Source of the DNA: Sycobia sp. Sy_11
Lineage: Eukaryota > Arthropoda > Insecta > Hymenoptera > Epichrysomallidae
Length of the DNA: 64,000 nucleotides
NCBI GenBank assembly: GCA_018907035.1
Contig: JACCIC010000002.1
Location: 8,563,501-8,627,500 of the forward strand
Direction of reading: 5' to 3'
The position numbers and the translations under genes are program-made. Of this stretch, positions 47,324 to 59,830 are shown one piece after another. The notes beneath the pieces were generated by a model. The model was not told where the DNA came from and did no database searches. It worked only from the letters and a program-made list of their open reading frames with translations. Every line of letters starts with the position of its first letter. Positions within the stretch are counted from its first letter, which is position 1.

Positions 47324-49290
47324 GTGAGCGCTGCGCTACGCCCCAAGAGGGCCGGAGGAGGGGGGAGGGGGTAGAGAAGTCGAGACAGAGGGGGGAGGGG
47401 CGCGTCGGTATTTTTATTACAATATAGCCTCGTAAAAGTTTCACCGGTTCCTGCCCGTCCATCGTGTAAGCGATGCCGCCGGGGACTTGGGCTTGGCGAT
47501 GATTGGTGAGGGGGTATGAATTTCGTTTATTTGAGTCGAAGCCAGCGAGCTCGCATCCTGCTGCATTTACGTGGCCCGGGAGTTCCGTGTTGACCTTAGT
47601 ATATATATAGAGTGTTATGTAACTTGTACGCACAGTTGCCGTGGCCCGGAGTTGCTGTTAAATTTTTCTTTTTTCCCAAATAGGCCGCTTTTATCGGCAT
47701 TCGAAACGATTTATATATATATATATAGGAAAGGGGGATTGTTTTCAGGAGAGTTATGTATATTTAGATGCAGGTGCTATGTGGTAGATTTAAATTATTG
47801 GAGGCTATAATGTAATCCTGAAGTTTTGAAATTTTGTTACTGACGCGCTCGATTGGAATGTGTGCTACTGTGCCAATCGTAAGACGGATGGTCGGGACGT
47901 CAAGAAAAATGAATCGACTTTTCGCCCCATAATGACGATAACATTCGAATCTCCTGAAAGTTTCGGAAACGATTCAGATTTGGCGGGTTTTTTAATATGA
48001 CCGATTATCCGATACGTATTATGCGATATACCCAAATTGACCAGTTTTTAAACTACATATAACCCTAATTGAAACAAGTAATTGCTTTGGTAATCGGGGA
48101 TTCTAAGAACTTTCGTCCCGATAGAAAATTGCAATCCCGAGATTTTTATCGACAAAGGCTGGGAGATAAGTTAGTGTCAAACTACGCTGAACCCGAAACT
48201 TCCTTTATACGGACGACAACTGTTTGAATATGACCGATGCTAGAGCTGAGCACGGCCGAAACGAAAAGTCCTTGGTTGCACGAAACCAAATGGATTTGCA
48301 TTCTATTTTTATTTTTATTTTTTGGAAATATGGCATATTGAAATTGAAATATTTATATCTGAAATTGATTGAAGCTAGAAAATATTTATGTTTTCTTCGA
48401 TTTGTTAAAATACTGCCCAACGAAAGTTTGAGATTATTATCTATGTTGCAAGCCTAGATTACTGGCAGCACATTCCTGAAAAAAGAAGATCGAGCCGAAT
48501 GCTACATAATTAAGCGAGGTTTTTTTTTCTTTTTTTTTTTGTAGGAATACCAGCTCTGGTTTTATGGGCGCACGCCATAGTCAAATAAAAGAATAATATT
48601 TCTTGAAAGTAGCGCGGAAAACATCGGTCTCTAAATGGCCGTGATAAAGCGACCGGGATGCGCGGCTTGGCCGCGCGGTTGATAAGTTGCGACGGGTGTC
48701 GGATTATTGTCTTTGCCACTTCTGGTCGAGACTTGCTATCTATGGTCGTGTACATAAAATCCGCGATATGCAGTAGTGGCGCAGTAGTCGACGACACAAA
48801 AAATATCATCGTCGCCCTTACAGCTGGTAAATCTGTTGCAAGAATTCATTGTCAAGTACGATACACCCAAGCGTGATAGTAGTATAATGGAAGCACAGAT
48901 AGATATTCGACAATTCCCAATTAAGTATTCGTAAATTTTAATGATCTTAAATATTGAAATGATAATACGTTGTTTCACCGAGAAAGAATTTCTCTGGGAA
49001 TTTGAATCGATGTATATTCATAGCAGAATCGATCAGTGTTGAAATTCAGACATTTCACTAGTTTTCATTCAATATAGTTCAAAGTGTAGCTTATTATTCA
49101 TCAATGGCGCTTTAATCAAATACAGTTCATAAAAGTCAATATTAAGATTTTATTATACGTTATGCCTCAATAATACTATCTGTTCAGTGTCTAGAATGAA
49201 TTTAAAGTAAAGAATTTTTGATCTGTGCAAAATGGACAATAAACGAAAAATAATTACTTATTGTACAATTATAATAGTAAATCTGAAACT

Positions 49291-49331
<41 letters not shown>

Positions 49332-52300
49332 AGTTTACCATGACAGTTTTTACTTTGAAACGTGTGTCATCTCACAAATTCACGAAGTGGGCAACTATAA
49401 TCGTAAACTCCGCAGACGTAATATCGCGCGTGCATCGTGACTTTACATATTAGCATTCGCTCGCACACCAGCGGCTACATATATATATATAATAGAAGTT
49501 ACAATGAATGATATAATTATACGTGATATGTCAACGCGTCGAGAGCCATATAATCACTATAGTTCCTCCGCAGTCAACTTTCTCCCCCGTTCTATCGCGA
49601 ATTATTATTCGGACAGCTTCGTTGATTTTCCGAGAGATTGGTAAAAAATTTATCGTCAACAGCTCAACGGTCGTGGCATTTCAGTGTGTAAATTAAATGG
49701 ACAGTCTGTGTGTGCAGGGCGCGCGTGTCTGTAATTCTTGATATCGTAAATTGTTCAAAAGTGGTCATATATATCTATATGGGTTGGTTCATTCTTGGCT
49801 CAACGTCGAGCCTCCGATGTACGAAATAAATTTCTCTCGATTAAAACAAGTTTGATACATCGTGAATAGCAATAGAACGTTGAGCGAGATGGTCTCCGTC
49901 AAGAGAAAAAAAATGGTATACCGTAACAATTTGCGCCAATCGAAAATTCGTTGCAAAATTTGGCAAATAGGATGCGCGGCTACGACGACTTAACCTTCCG
50001 GATTTTTCATTTCTCTTGCTTTCTACAGAAATACGGTAGAGGTGACATTTTTATCGGCCAATTAACATAGGTAACATGTTTATCGTGGATACGTTAATAT
50101 TTTTATCATTAGAAATGTTAGTCGTTGACAACGAGTTCATAAAAACTATAAAATTTGGAAAATAAATACTTTAACTTGGCTATTGGAAGAAACTTGAAAT
50201 ATAATTTTTGGTCATAAATTTGTTAGAACACTGTTTCATTTTCAATTGATATTGATAATTTTAAAATCTTTTGAATTGAAGTAAGAAAGAAATTTTTTCT
50301 GAAGAATTAAAACTGTAATAAAACGCAACATCTCGTTTTAAAGTTAACCTGCTCGGCTCGTGTGCAGGATGAAGGGTAACCTATTTCCAGACGTATCAAT
50401 GTAAAAGCAATATTGATTATACTTATAATTGATGCATAACTCATTTACTTATTGATTAACTTTTAAATGAAATATATTGCTTCAAATGAAAATAGTTCTT
50501 CATCTTTGAAAGCAGTAAATGTACTACCAATAATCCATACGAATGTTCTGATAAAGATTAAGAATTTTACAAATCTTATAATATTATCGAAAAATGCCTT
50601 GAGATTTTTAAAGGTAAAGAGGTTCGTCTGTCTCTATTCCTCTAAATTTAAATATAGAATTTAATTATATCACTCATTATTTAGTCTAGTATTAGGAAAA
50701 TGTATCCGAACAAATGAATTTATTTTGCAAATTCTATTGTATTTTTATCTCATTGTCATTGATCCCATTTTCTAATAATAGACTAAAGAATGAGGTAAAT
50801 AGTCAAATTATAAAGTCAAATTGTTTAGTTCTGATAAGAAAATCGATCTTCTGTCTCGGAAAATCAGCTGATTCATACCAAATCTGGTATATAAGACTTT
50901 TCGAGGTGGCCGGTTACAAATGTACCATCAGTTCTGATAGAATATGATGATAAGATTCAGGAAAAATCTTGTGCGACGTTTTAGACCTGCCATCTTGGAT
51001 ACGTGAATTTACAAAAACTAATGTTAGATTTAGCAATTCGAAAAACACCCAGTTATCAATTTGGGTATAAATTCGACGATCTTCTTGTCGATGGCCCTTG
51101 AAAGGAGTCTTCCCGTACTGTAATTGTGAAATCACGTTCGCATTGAACTATAGTTGCAAACATAGTTTACAATTGTTTGAGAAATAAGGGCGTAAATAGT
51201 AATTTTTTTGACAACTTTTTGAAATTTCTCTCTTCCATTGCTCTCTGTACTGACAAAAACCAGAGAATAGGAGTTTAACGTTTACAGACTGGAATGAAAA
51301 AACGAAATCGAATATTTATCAGAGTAATTCAGGAGAATATATAATGTATATCAAGAAAAGCACATTATTTCATATATAATTAATAGAACCATTGTTGTAA
51401 GACCAAAATTAATATTGCAGTTTGAATAAGTATAAATACTTAAATTATTCGAAGCTTCCCGTGCTATAAATATGTTTGTTTTCTTCTTCTAATTTATATT
51501 CTATATTTTTGTGAACTTCACGTTTAAGATATAGTTCAAGGTACTCGACACACTGTCAAACATTTTTTTACGCTGAAAAACATAAACGATTATTTTCCGT
51601 TATCAAGTCGATATTTTCTGGAATTTGGGGGCCTTTCCGTGCCCAGTAAGAAATGTATATTCGTGTTTTTCGTGAAATACTTTTATCATAAGATAGTTAT
51701 GGAGGATTTCCAATGTTCGAAATGTTTTTCCTCTTTATTGCTATCATGAATCCAATTAAAGTTTTCTGTATTATGTATTCGTGAAGGTCGTTAATGTTAA
51801 TATATTTCAATTTTATACCATTTGCTATATAATAATTAATTTGTTATATAACAAGTTTGTGGGAGGTCTCTTTCTTTCTTCTTACACGAATTAATAAAAT
51901 CCAAAATTTATTATACGTATACTTAATATACAAGTTGTCAGTTTTTAATCGATGAAAATATTTTCAATTTGATTGTAAATAGTAAATTGTAAATACAAAA
52001 CTTTTAAGGTTTCGAAGAGATCAATTATTGAACTTGAGGTCAATGATCAAGGTCATTTCACGTCAAATTTATTTTTCTATATATATATACACATCAATCG
52101 ATTCTAGCAACTGTCGAGTAAACAATATCGAAATATTTTTGGGCTTCGAAAGTTTACCTTAGAAAAAAGGATGATACGAAGGAAAAACGAAAACAAAACT
52201 TTACAACTGTATACTTCCCTATGTACATATATAGGGTACACTTTCCACCGAGATACATACGAAATGAATCTATTTGCCTTTGAGATTCTCGACTAACCTC

Positions 52301-53182
52301 GAGAATTCCATTCCAGGTTTGAATGGATAAGGAAATATATTGTATATACTCGTTCCATCGGCAGGGTAAAGTAACGCCCAAAACTTTATATATTGCCACT
52401 GCTCTCGACCGTAACCGAGAATGGACGAAATAAAGATCGAAATAAAACTTTATTTTACAAGCTTACGTTTTACAGATTTCCATATCATTAAAATAATAAT
52501 CTTTGCAAATTCAACGTTTGTATCTTAAGTTTATCATGTCTCCGACGTATGAAAATCGAGAAAACGATATAAAAATTTATGTACTAATACCATTGGAAAA
52601 TTGATAATGAAAACCAGATATAACAAAATAAAAATTTTCAATTTTAATAATTATTACTAAGATATGATCTTTATTAAACAAAAATTAAATCAATATTTAT
52701 TAAAGACAAGTAGAAAATTTTATTATCGAAAATTTTGAAAACACACATACACACATCACTAATCTTAAAGAATCAACTACTAATAAATCAATAATATAAA
52801 TTAAAAAAGTGTACAATTTTTTATGTTTTGTATGCTTCATTTGCGAATTTTGCGCATATCTATGAAACTGTAACAAATAGCAATAACAGGATAAGTTTAC
52901 AAAAACTCTGTTTGCTTCTATTTACAGCAAGTTCAAAAATACATTTTAGAGTCAATGATTTTAAGTACAAGAATACGATTTTAGAAAGGATTTTACTTTT
53001 TGCTCTCGGCTCACTTATTCGATTATGTTTGGGATCGAGTTAAGAAACAAAAGTCCCAGTGCCTTAACGCGACTCTCCCATTTTTGGCGACGTTATACCA
53101 ATCATTGATTTCGAGACTGAAATTGAGCGCGTAGCTTTGTTTTATCCGATTTTTCCGATTAATTTGACTCATTGCTTTACAG
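47324..53182 (+). other. Smg6: Smg6 intron (5859 bp)
   Basis: Bounded by donor GTGAGC and acceptor TTGCTTTACAG, joining two exons whose phases match (both 0). Mostly AT-rich, with GC-richer sequence in the first 300 bp and near 48650-48750, a (TA)n tract at 49292-49328, and no recognised nested gene. Open frames inside it (for example 48510-48809 minus, 52154-52399 minus) show no motif. Confidence 0.85.
49292..49328. repeat. (TA)n microsatellite
   Basis: About 18 TA units inside the Smg6 intron. Confidence 0.95.
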
Positions 53183-53256
53183 ATCTGGTGCGACTGGATG
53201 CTTTGTCACAGCACCGTTTGGAATCCGCCGCCTTCCTGCACGGACTACAGAGTTGG
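53183..53256 (+). CDS. Smg6: Smg6 (EST1A) internal exon, next in order
   Basis: A 74-nt exon between acceptor TTTACAG and donor GTTGG|GTAAGT. It starts on a codon boundary and ends two bases into a codon. It encodes IWCDWMLCHSTVWNPPPSC followed by T-D-Y-R-V-G. The W-x-D-W-M-L and W-N-P-P-P motifs are the hallmark of SMG6 just after its helical domain. It is too short to stand out by open-frame length and was found by joining phases with the exon at 47142-47323. The following exon, which should start a D-V-W-type segment and lead towards the PIN nuclease domain, was not recognised before the end of the window. Confidence 0.9.
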
Positions 53257-56200
53257 GTAAGTCGCCTTATTGATTGTATTGTCGATACTCTGTAAAGGTC
53301 CCCGTCTACTCGTAACTGAAATTTGCCTTTGAATTCTGGAAAATATTGAAATATTCTATTGGTGTTGTTTGAAAGAGTTTAATATAAACTTTATGAAGAG
53401 ATAATTGTGTTAAACATTATCTCGATATAATTGAAAGAGAGGTCGAAGCGCACTTGCAAGAACTAGATTCTAGTGGAAATATATTTATGTTCTTGACAAA
53501 AATAAGGCATCGCTGTATTTTTGAGACTTTGAAGAAATCGGAGTTCGAAGTCAACCTCTAAAAAATCACTCTTTATTAATCTGGATCGTTAGCGAACGTA
53601 TAAAGATATCTTAATATATATGAATTATTTATTAAAATAAAGTAGGCCAATCTAACCAATGATACGTATTTAAATTTGAAGGATTGTAATTTGAATTTTC
53701 TAAAACGAAAATCATTTTTGATGCGCATTTTTTATAAAAAATTGTGCTTTAGACTTGACGATTATAGCTTATTTCAATGGATAAGAAATAAAATTGAGGA
53801 CTCAAAGATGTTTGACCTATTTTTAAGGTCTAATTATCGCCTGATAGTCTAGACCTTCATCGTTTTCATCATTGTTTGTATTACCATTATGAACTAATAA
53901 TGTTAAAATTTTTTTTTAAAAACTAGAATATATATATATTTGAATTTCCTTTAAAATAGATGTAAGATAAAGATTGAAGGTTGAGCTGTTTGACAAAAAC
54001 ACTTGATTTTTTTTACTGATATAGCTGTTACGAAAAATCAAATCGTTTCCAAAGTAAATTAAATAAAGTGTTTTAACGAAAACAAATAAATATTCTGTAT
54101 ATTTTGTTAAGCTGTCAACGACCTTTTTAATGTTATGCAGTCAAATATTTCAGTATTAAATTTATTTTTTATTTATTCCTGAGTAAACGGAACTTCATAT
54201 AATCTTTATACAAAAGTAGTAATAAGTTTTAAAATGTAGTCAAATAAGTAGTCAAATAAGTGTCATTACAAATATGAAAATAAAATTTTGAATCATTACA
54301 TATCTAAAAAACAATTACTATATTTGTAATTAAGAGTACTCTAGGATTACAAAAAAATTCCTTCATTATTTCTAAGCTGTTTAGCTGGTATCATAAATAA
54401 ATAAAGTTAGTAGAGCAGTTTTTATTGTTATTTATACAATGATTCCGTGTGGTAAATTTAACAAGAAGCATTTTGAAACAATTTTCAGATTATTGAACTA
54501 TTGATAGTAAATTATTTTTGAGCGCTCTACTTAGAGAATTGAATGAAAAATGATAATAGAATTTCGAATCGACCTCGCAGCTAATAATTAATATTTGGTC
54601 AAAATATGTCAATATACCCATTTTGATATTAAAAAAATCTGTGTTTTTATATTTTAAAAGATTTTTTGTATAAAAATTTTTTTTAAGTTCATGTACTTTT
54701 AACGCGTTTCACCGAGGCTGAATTGTAGCGCAGACTTTATGAATCTTTTTTTTTTTATATGTAGTTTAAATCTAATTTTTGAAAAATGTGCGAAAAGCTA
54801 ATGAGTAGAGAAAATAATGAAAAAACAAGAAAGTATAAAATTAAAATGAAATGAAAAATGGTATAAAAATTATATCGAAAATGCCACACGCTGCTGATTC
54901 ATTTGTTTAATGTACGTCTCTACAGACCGTACATTTATGAGAAGATTCAGGCTCACGAAAGCTATCTAAATTTTAAGAATCGTTAGAAAAAACTCTAAAT
55001 TTGACTTTGGCCAATAATAGGAAATTATCATATTTTCTAATTCAACTTTAATACGAAAGCTTATACGAAAAAAAAAAACAAAATTTATTTAACAGTTTTG
55101 TTTTCTATTGCTTGTGATAATTAATTTTTTTATACGCTCTAAAACTAAATCCAAATTTAAATGGTTGTCTGTCACTAGGCACATGTAACGAAGTTCCAAA
55201 AAATAGTTGCCTTTCGTTGCTTTATCACAATCACAATTATGGATCAAAATCAAATAACCTTTATCTACCATAAATTTTATATTTGAATTTTTATATAATA
55301 AATTTTTGTGCTATTTCAAGTGCTGACGCTACAGGTAACGGACAGATTTGTTATACACCCCTCTGCGCATTTTAGATATTCTCCGTTACTATTTCCACTG
55401 GATTTATAATGATAAATCAATGAAAGTTACCTATGAAGATTTTCTTGTACTATGTTTCGGAGGCCACGTGACATTCATTCAAATAAGGGTTTAATTTTTA
55501 GTTAAATTCAAAATGTAATAATTACTTAAATAATTGTTCAAAAATTCCATATCCTTGATGGTTCATAATATTTTGGTAGTATCTCTTTAAAAATAGTGTT
55601 GTATAATTTTTTACTGACCTGTGCAAACTGTGTATTCAGCGAGCTTTTTAGTAAGTTTACCAATGATTTTTCTGTTTCAAACTGAAAAAATCACGAACTC
55701 ACTCGAAAATTTGATATGCCACAACTTAAAATGTAAAACAAGGCATTTCAATTTCCCTGAAAGACAAGGTACCGAGAACAATGACAGCAACAGCGATGGC
55801 GATAACGCGAATAACGGCAACAGGGTCGACAGTAGCAGGAACAGCAGGAAAAACACAATTTTCCATTTATTAGTAAATGCCACGAACCGCGAAAAGGGGG
55901 CAAGGGGAGGTGGCGCTAAATCAGAGCCCACACTTAACGCGCGGGGCGCTTAGCGTATAACACCGCGATCGGCGCCGTTCGATTTTTTCCAGGCTGCAGT
56001 GCCGAAATATTTTTCCAATGCATAAACTTATGTACAATTGGCCTTGTCCGAGTTATTTTTTTTATTTTTTTTTTGTTTAACTTGAGCGGCGAAAATTCAA
56101 GAATCAAGTACCATGAAATCTTGTGTAATTTATACGGCTGGTAATGTGCAAAGCATAAGTTATTTAACATAATGTGCCAGAAATTGATGCGTTGAAATGA

Positions 56201-58900
56201 GCCCAGCCAAGTATTAAAAAATTTGAGTACAAGTAATAGTTGGCCACACATTAAAAGGTTTTGTTTTCGTATTGAAAGTTTTCATCACTTTGCTACTGAA
56301 TGAAAATCAATCTTTCGATTAATTAATAATGCATTGAGATTAGTTTTAGAGATAGATCCAAAGAATATAAGTACAAAATTTTGCAATTGATTATTCACTT
56401 AATATTGGTCGTAAATGTGTAAGAAAAATAACTGACTTTAACTAATTTGTGCCTTCGAAATGTTAGACGAATCTGTTCAAAAGGCATTTAGATGGCCTTG
56501 TGTCGAGAAATTCGTTGAATATAATATATGTTTAAGGCAACTTCTTGGGGACCAAGTGTACGGACTTATAAAATTGTAGCCTAGATGTTTCATGCATTGA
56601 ACGATCTGACCTTATTTAAATAATCCAGAAACCATCACACGTACTGATATAAAATAATTTTAGAAACTGCTCATTACATTAGTAGAAGTATATGCATATT
56701 TTTTATATCGACAATATGCTTGAGATATTTTTGAAGCTTAAAAAATCATATATTATTCAATCTCGGATCCATTTTTGTTATCGATCCCTAAATATAAAAA
56801 AAAAACACTACGACGACGGAATAACTATAGTTTCATGTGAAAACAAAACAAAAAATTAAGCCCTTTAACGGTGAAAATTTTGCGAGCAAGGACGAACGCG
56901 TCTATATCTTCTAACACGCCATTATCACGCTGAGACGACAATCGAGAAAATTACGATAGTAATGGATTTTAGAAAATTTCAGAACAAGATCCATAATAAA
57001 TCCTCGAGTAATTAAGAATGGAACGGGCCACTCTTTAACGATCCACGACACGCGTGGGGCTGCACGGCGTTAATTTCACTTTTCTCGCAAGCGTCACTGT
57101 TACATACAGCACTTTTATCAGCGGCTTGAGCGCCGGATTCCAGCGTCGAGCACTGCAACGGACGGGGCGAACTTTCGTTCCGCTCCCGCGGGATATATCG
57201 TTCTTATCCTGTGCCGCGCTGAATTTGCGTGTAATTTTTTTTTTTTAATTATTTTTCATTTTTTACTTTCCCATTGTGTTAGCCAGTTGGCTGAAATATC
57301 GCCTGGCTGCGCTTTCCCCCTTGGAGCGCGTATTGTTGCGGGATAATGTTTATCATTAGATGCGCGCAAGGGACATTTGTCGATGATAATCTGTAGGCAG
57401 GATTGTTGGATGATAATTTTTTTCCTTTGGTGTTTGCAGTCTTCGAAATACTCGCTTCGACTATTGTAACGAATTCATTGAGCTCTTTTTAATGGATCTT
57501 GGCAGAGAGTCGATTGTTGAAGCGCTGAAAAAATCATATTTTATACAAAAAAGTTTATATTAACATTTATATTTAAAAAAGGGGGTTTTTTGCATATAAA
57601 TTTTTTTCGTAGTGCAGAACAAATATTCAATATGTTTTCGCAATATTAGCTGATTTGAAGTTTCATAATTACAAAAATAATCTTGAACAAGCTTTATATG
57701 CTTTACGCTACCCTTTATATTAAGGATATCGTTTAATCCGAAGGCTATTTTTCTATTTTTTTGTTTTAAATATTCTTCCGCATATTTTATTCTTGATAGA
57801 TCATAAAAATTAAATAATTCATAATCATAATCATATATAATTTTCAATTACATTTTAACAAACTTTAGAAACTTCTTGAAGCCAATATATTGTATAGAAT
57901 TATTTTGTCCGAAAAAAGAAAATTCATTTTCGATCTGATAGATTTTTTTTCTACATTCATGAAGCATAAATATAATAATCTTCATTGTCCTTAAATGGCT
58001 CTCAAAATATTTTGCATTCGTATTGGATAAAGTTGTGGATATCATTGTTGGCAAACATTTACAGATGTATAATCTATGACAATATGGCCTATTTTGACCA
58101 ATGCGAACAGAAATGCTTAAAAAAAGAGTTACATTACTGTCATGATTTTATCGTTTATCTGTCTTTCAAAAATCGAGCGTCATTTTAATCGTGAACTTGG
58201 AGGCTTTATATTTACAAGGCATTGAAATGAAATCAGAATTCCAAAACGAATCTAAAAAAATTTCTGGGATGAAAATTGCTTTGCACATTTTTCGATTCTA
58301 TTTCGTAAAGAAACGCCAATCGATCACTCTTAATTACTTTAGATCTATTTCACAGTTCTAATATCTGAATGATGATGTAAAAATTCGAAAAGGATCAGTT
58401 AACTGGCTTTGTTAGATATTACGGAAAGTTTAAAATTTTAAAATTATTTTAAATGCAATTCGAAAGAAGAAAAGAACCGCGCCTTGTTTTCCATAAGAAG
58501 AGGTACACGTTTTTATTGTGACTTATAAAAACAGAAAAAAAAATTCGATTTTACTGGATCGCCCGCTTAAAAATTTGCACGCCGCTATTTCAAAGACCGA
58601 GACTTGATTATATTTATGTATGAGAAAACCTGTTTCGTCGTTAAAAAATTTTTTTTGCAAAAAGTTGGCTAGAAAAACTGGCAACGAGATCTACCTTATC
58701 GCCTTCGGATCTACCGTTGCATAATTATCACACCGCAGTAAAGTACCATTAACAATTGAGAAATTGATAAAAAAAAAAAAAAAAAAAAAAAACCAAACAA
58801 ATAAAAAATCGACGAACATTGTCCCATTTATCTCAGCCCGTAAAGAAGATCCTTTTCTCGCTGTATACAACTCACCTCGGCTGTATGAAAAAAAAAAGCA
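53257..58900 (+). other. Smg6: Presumed Smg6 intron, AT-rich
   Basis: No certain exon. Contains a 12-bp AGTCAAATAAGT tandem (54238-54262), a degenerate AAC/AGC/GAY triplet region (about 55775-55850), an A22 tract near 58769-58791, a splice-like candidate at 57440-57563 and a once-interrupted open frame on the minus strand at 57560-58054 (see findings). Confidence 0.5.
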
Positions 58901-59353
58901 AATTTCCCCTCGGAAGACACAATGCGGTGGAAAGCCAATGCGCGCGCGCGCGCGTACGCCTTTCACTCCTTCGCGGCTACCCGCGACACTCGCGCAAACA
59001 AAAACCGACAATCGAGTCCTCGGATCGCCGCGACGAAAACTTAATGTATCCCTCGCCGCGGGGGTCACGGTTGCCTCGGACACCCCCACCCCCCCCCCTC
59101 GACCGTTTGATAATTTCTACGAGATTACAATACGACGCGCGTCGAACGCACGAGACGCGGCTACCGCGCGCATTATCGACGCGCTATGGAGCTTTTCTCC
59201 CCTCCCCCCCCCTTCCCCCGACCCACGGGCGAGAGATAAGGATCCCTTAATGGGATCCCGCGAAAGTTGCCGCGCGCTCGGTAATGAAGCCGTGCACGCA
59301 TCGACCATCATTGTATACAGGAATATATACACGTATATAAATATGTACGAAAA

Positions 59354-59386
59354 TCTCTCTCTCTCTCTCTCTCTCTCCCTCTCACT
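59354..59386. repeat. (CT)n microsatellite
   Basis: About 15 CT units, slightly interrupted. Confidence 0.95.
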
Positions 59387-59662
59387 CTCTGCTTAATATA
59401 CACTCGCCGGGCTTCTAACGAAGAAAAAGCAAACCAATTTATTGGCATAATAGAGACTGCAGCGCGCGAGAGAGCGAGGGGGGGTGGGGTGGCTGTTGGG
59501 GGATACGGATCGAAACCGCGCATCTGAGCGCGCGCGCGCGTCGTTAATATGCTAATAAAGCGCGCCGGGGTCATTTCGCGCATCTATGTACGAGCCCCGG
59601 GTTTATGTGCACCGTGCGCAATTATAGGTGCGAATCTCCCTGCTCGCTGCTTAACGGTGCAG

Positions 59663-59669
<7 letters not shown>

Positions 59670-59701
<32 letters not shown>
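59670..59701. repeat. (CT)n microsatellite
   Basis: About 16 CT units. Confidence 0.95.
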
Positions 59702-59702
<1 letters not shown>

Positions 59703-59830
59703 TTGATCGAAGTCGAAGGTGCGAAGGTTTCCGATGTTATTATGCTCCCCCCTCCCATGCCCGGGCTGGGGAGGAGGTATAATTAGAAGCGAGGTGCGCT
59801 TTATGAAGTTGCCGAGGTCATCTGGATGAT

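Larger units (their letters stand above)
58901..59830. other. CpG-rich patch, presumed intronic
   Basis: CpG-rich with C-runs, alternating CG (58939-58954, 59529-59540) and two (CT)n tracts. The 210-codon frame at 58764-59396 (+) begins in poly(A) and ends in CT repeat; not accepted as a gene. Confidence 0.5.

Noticed and set aside
47142..53256. Assignment of the two exons to Smg5 instead of Smg6
   Set aside because: Both paralogues share an L-L-P-A-x-K motif, but the W-x-D-W-M-L ... W-N-P-P-P continuation and the R-S-x-x-Q-E upstream segment fit SMG6.
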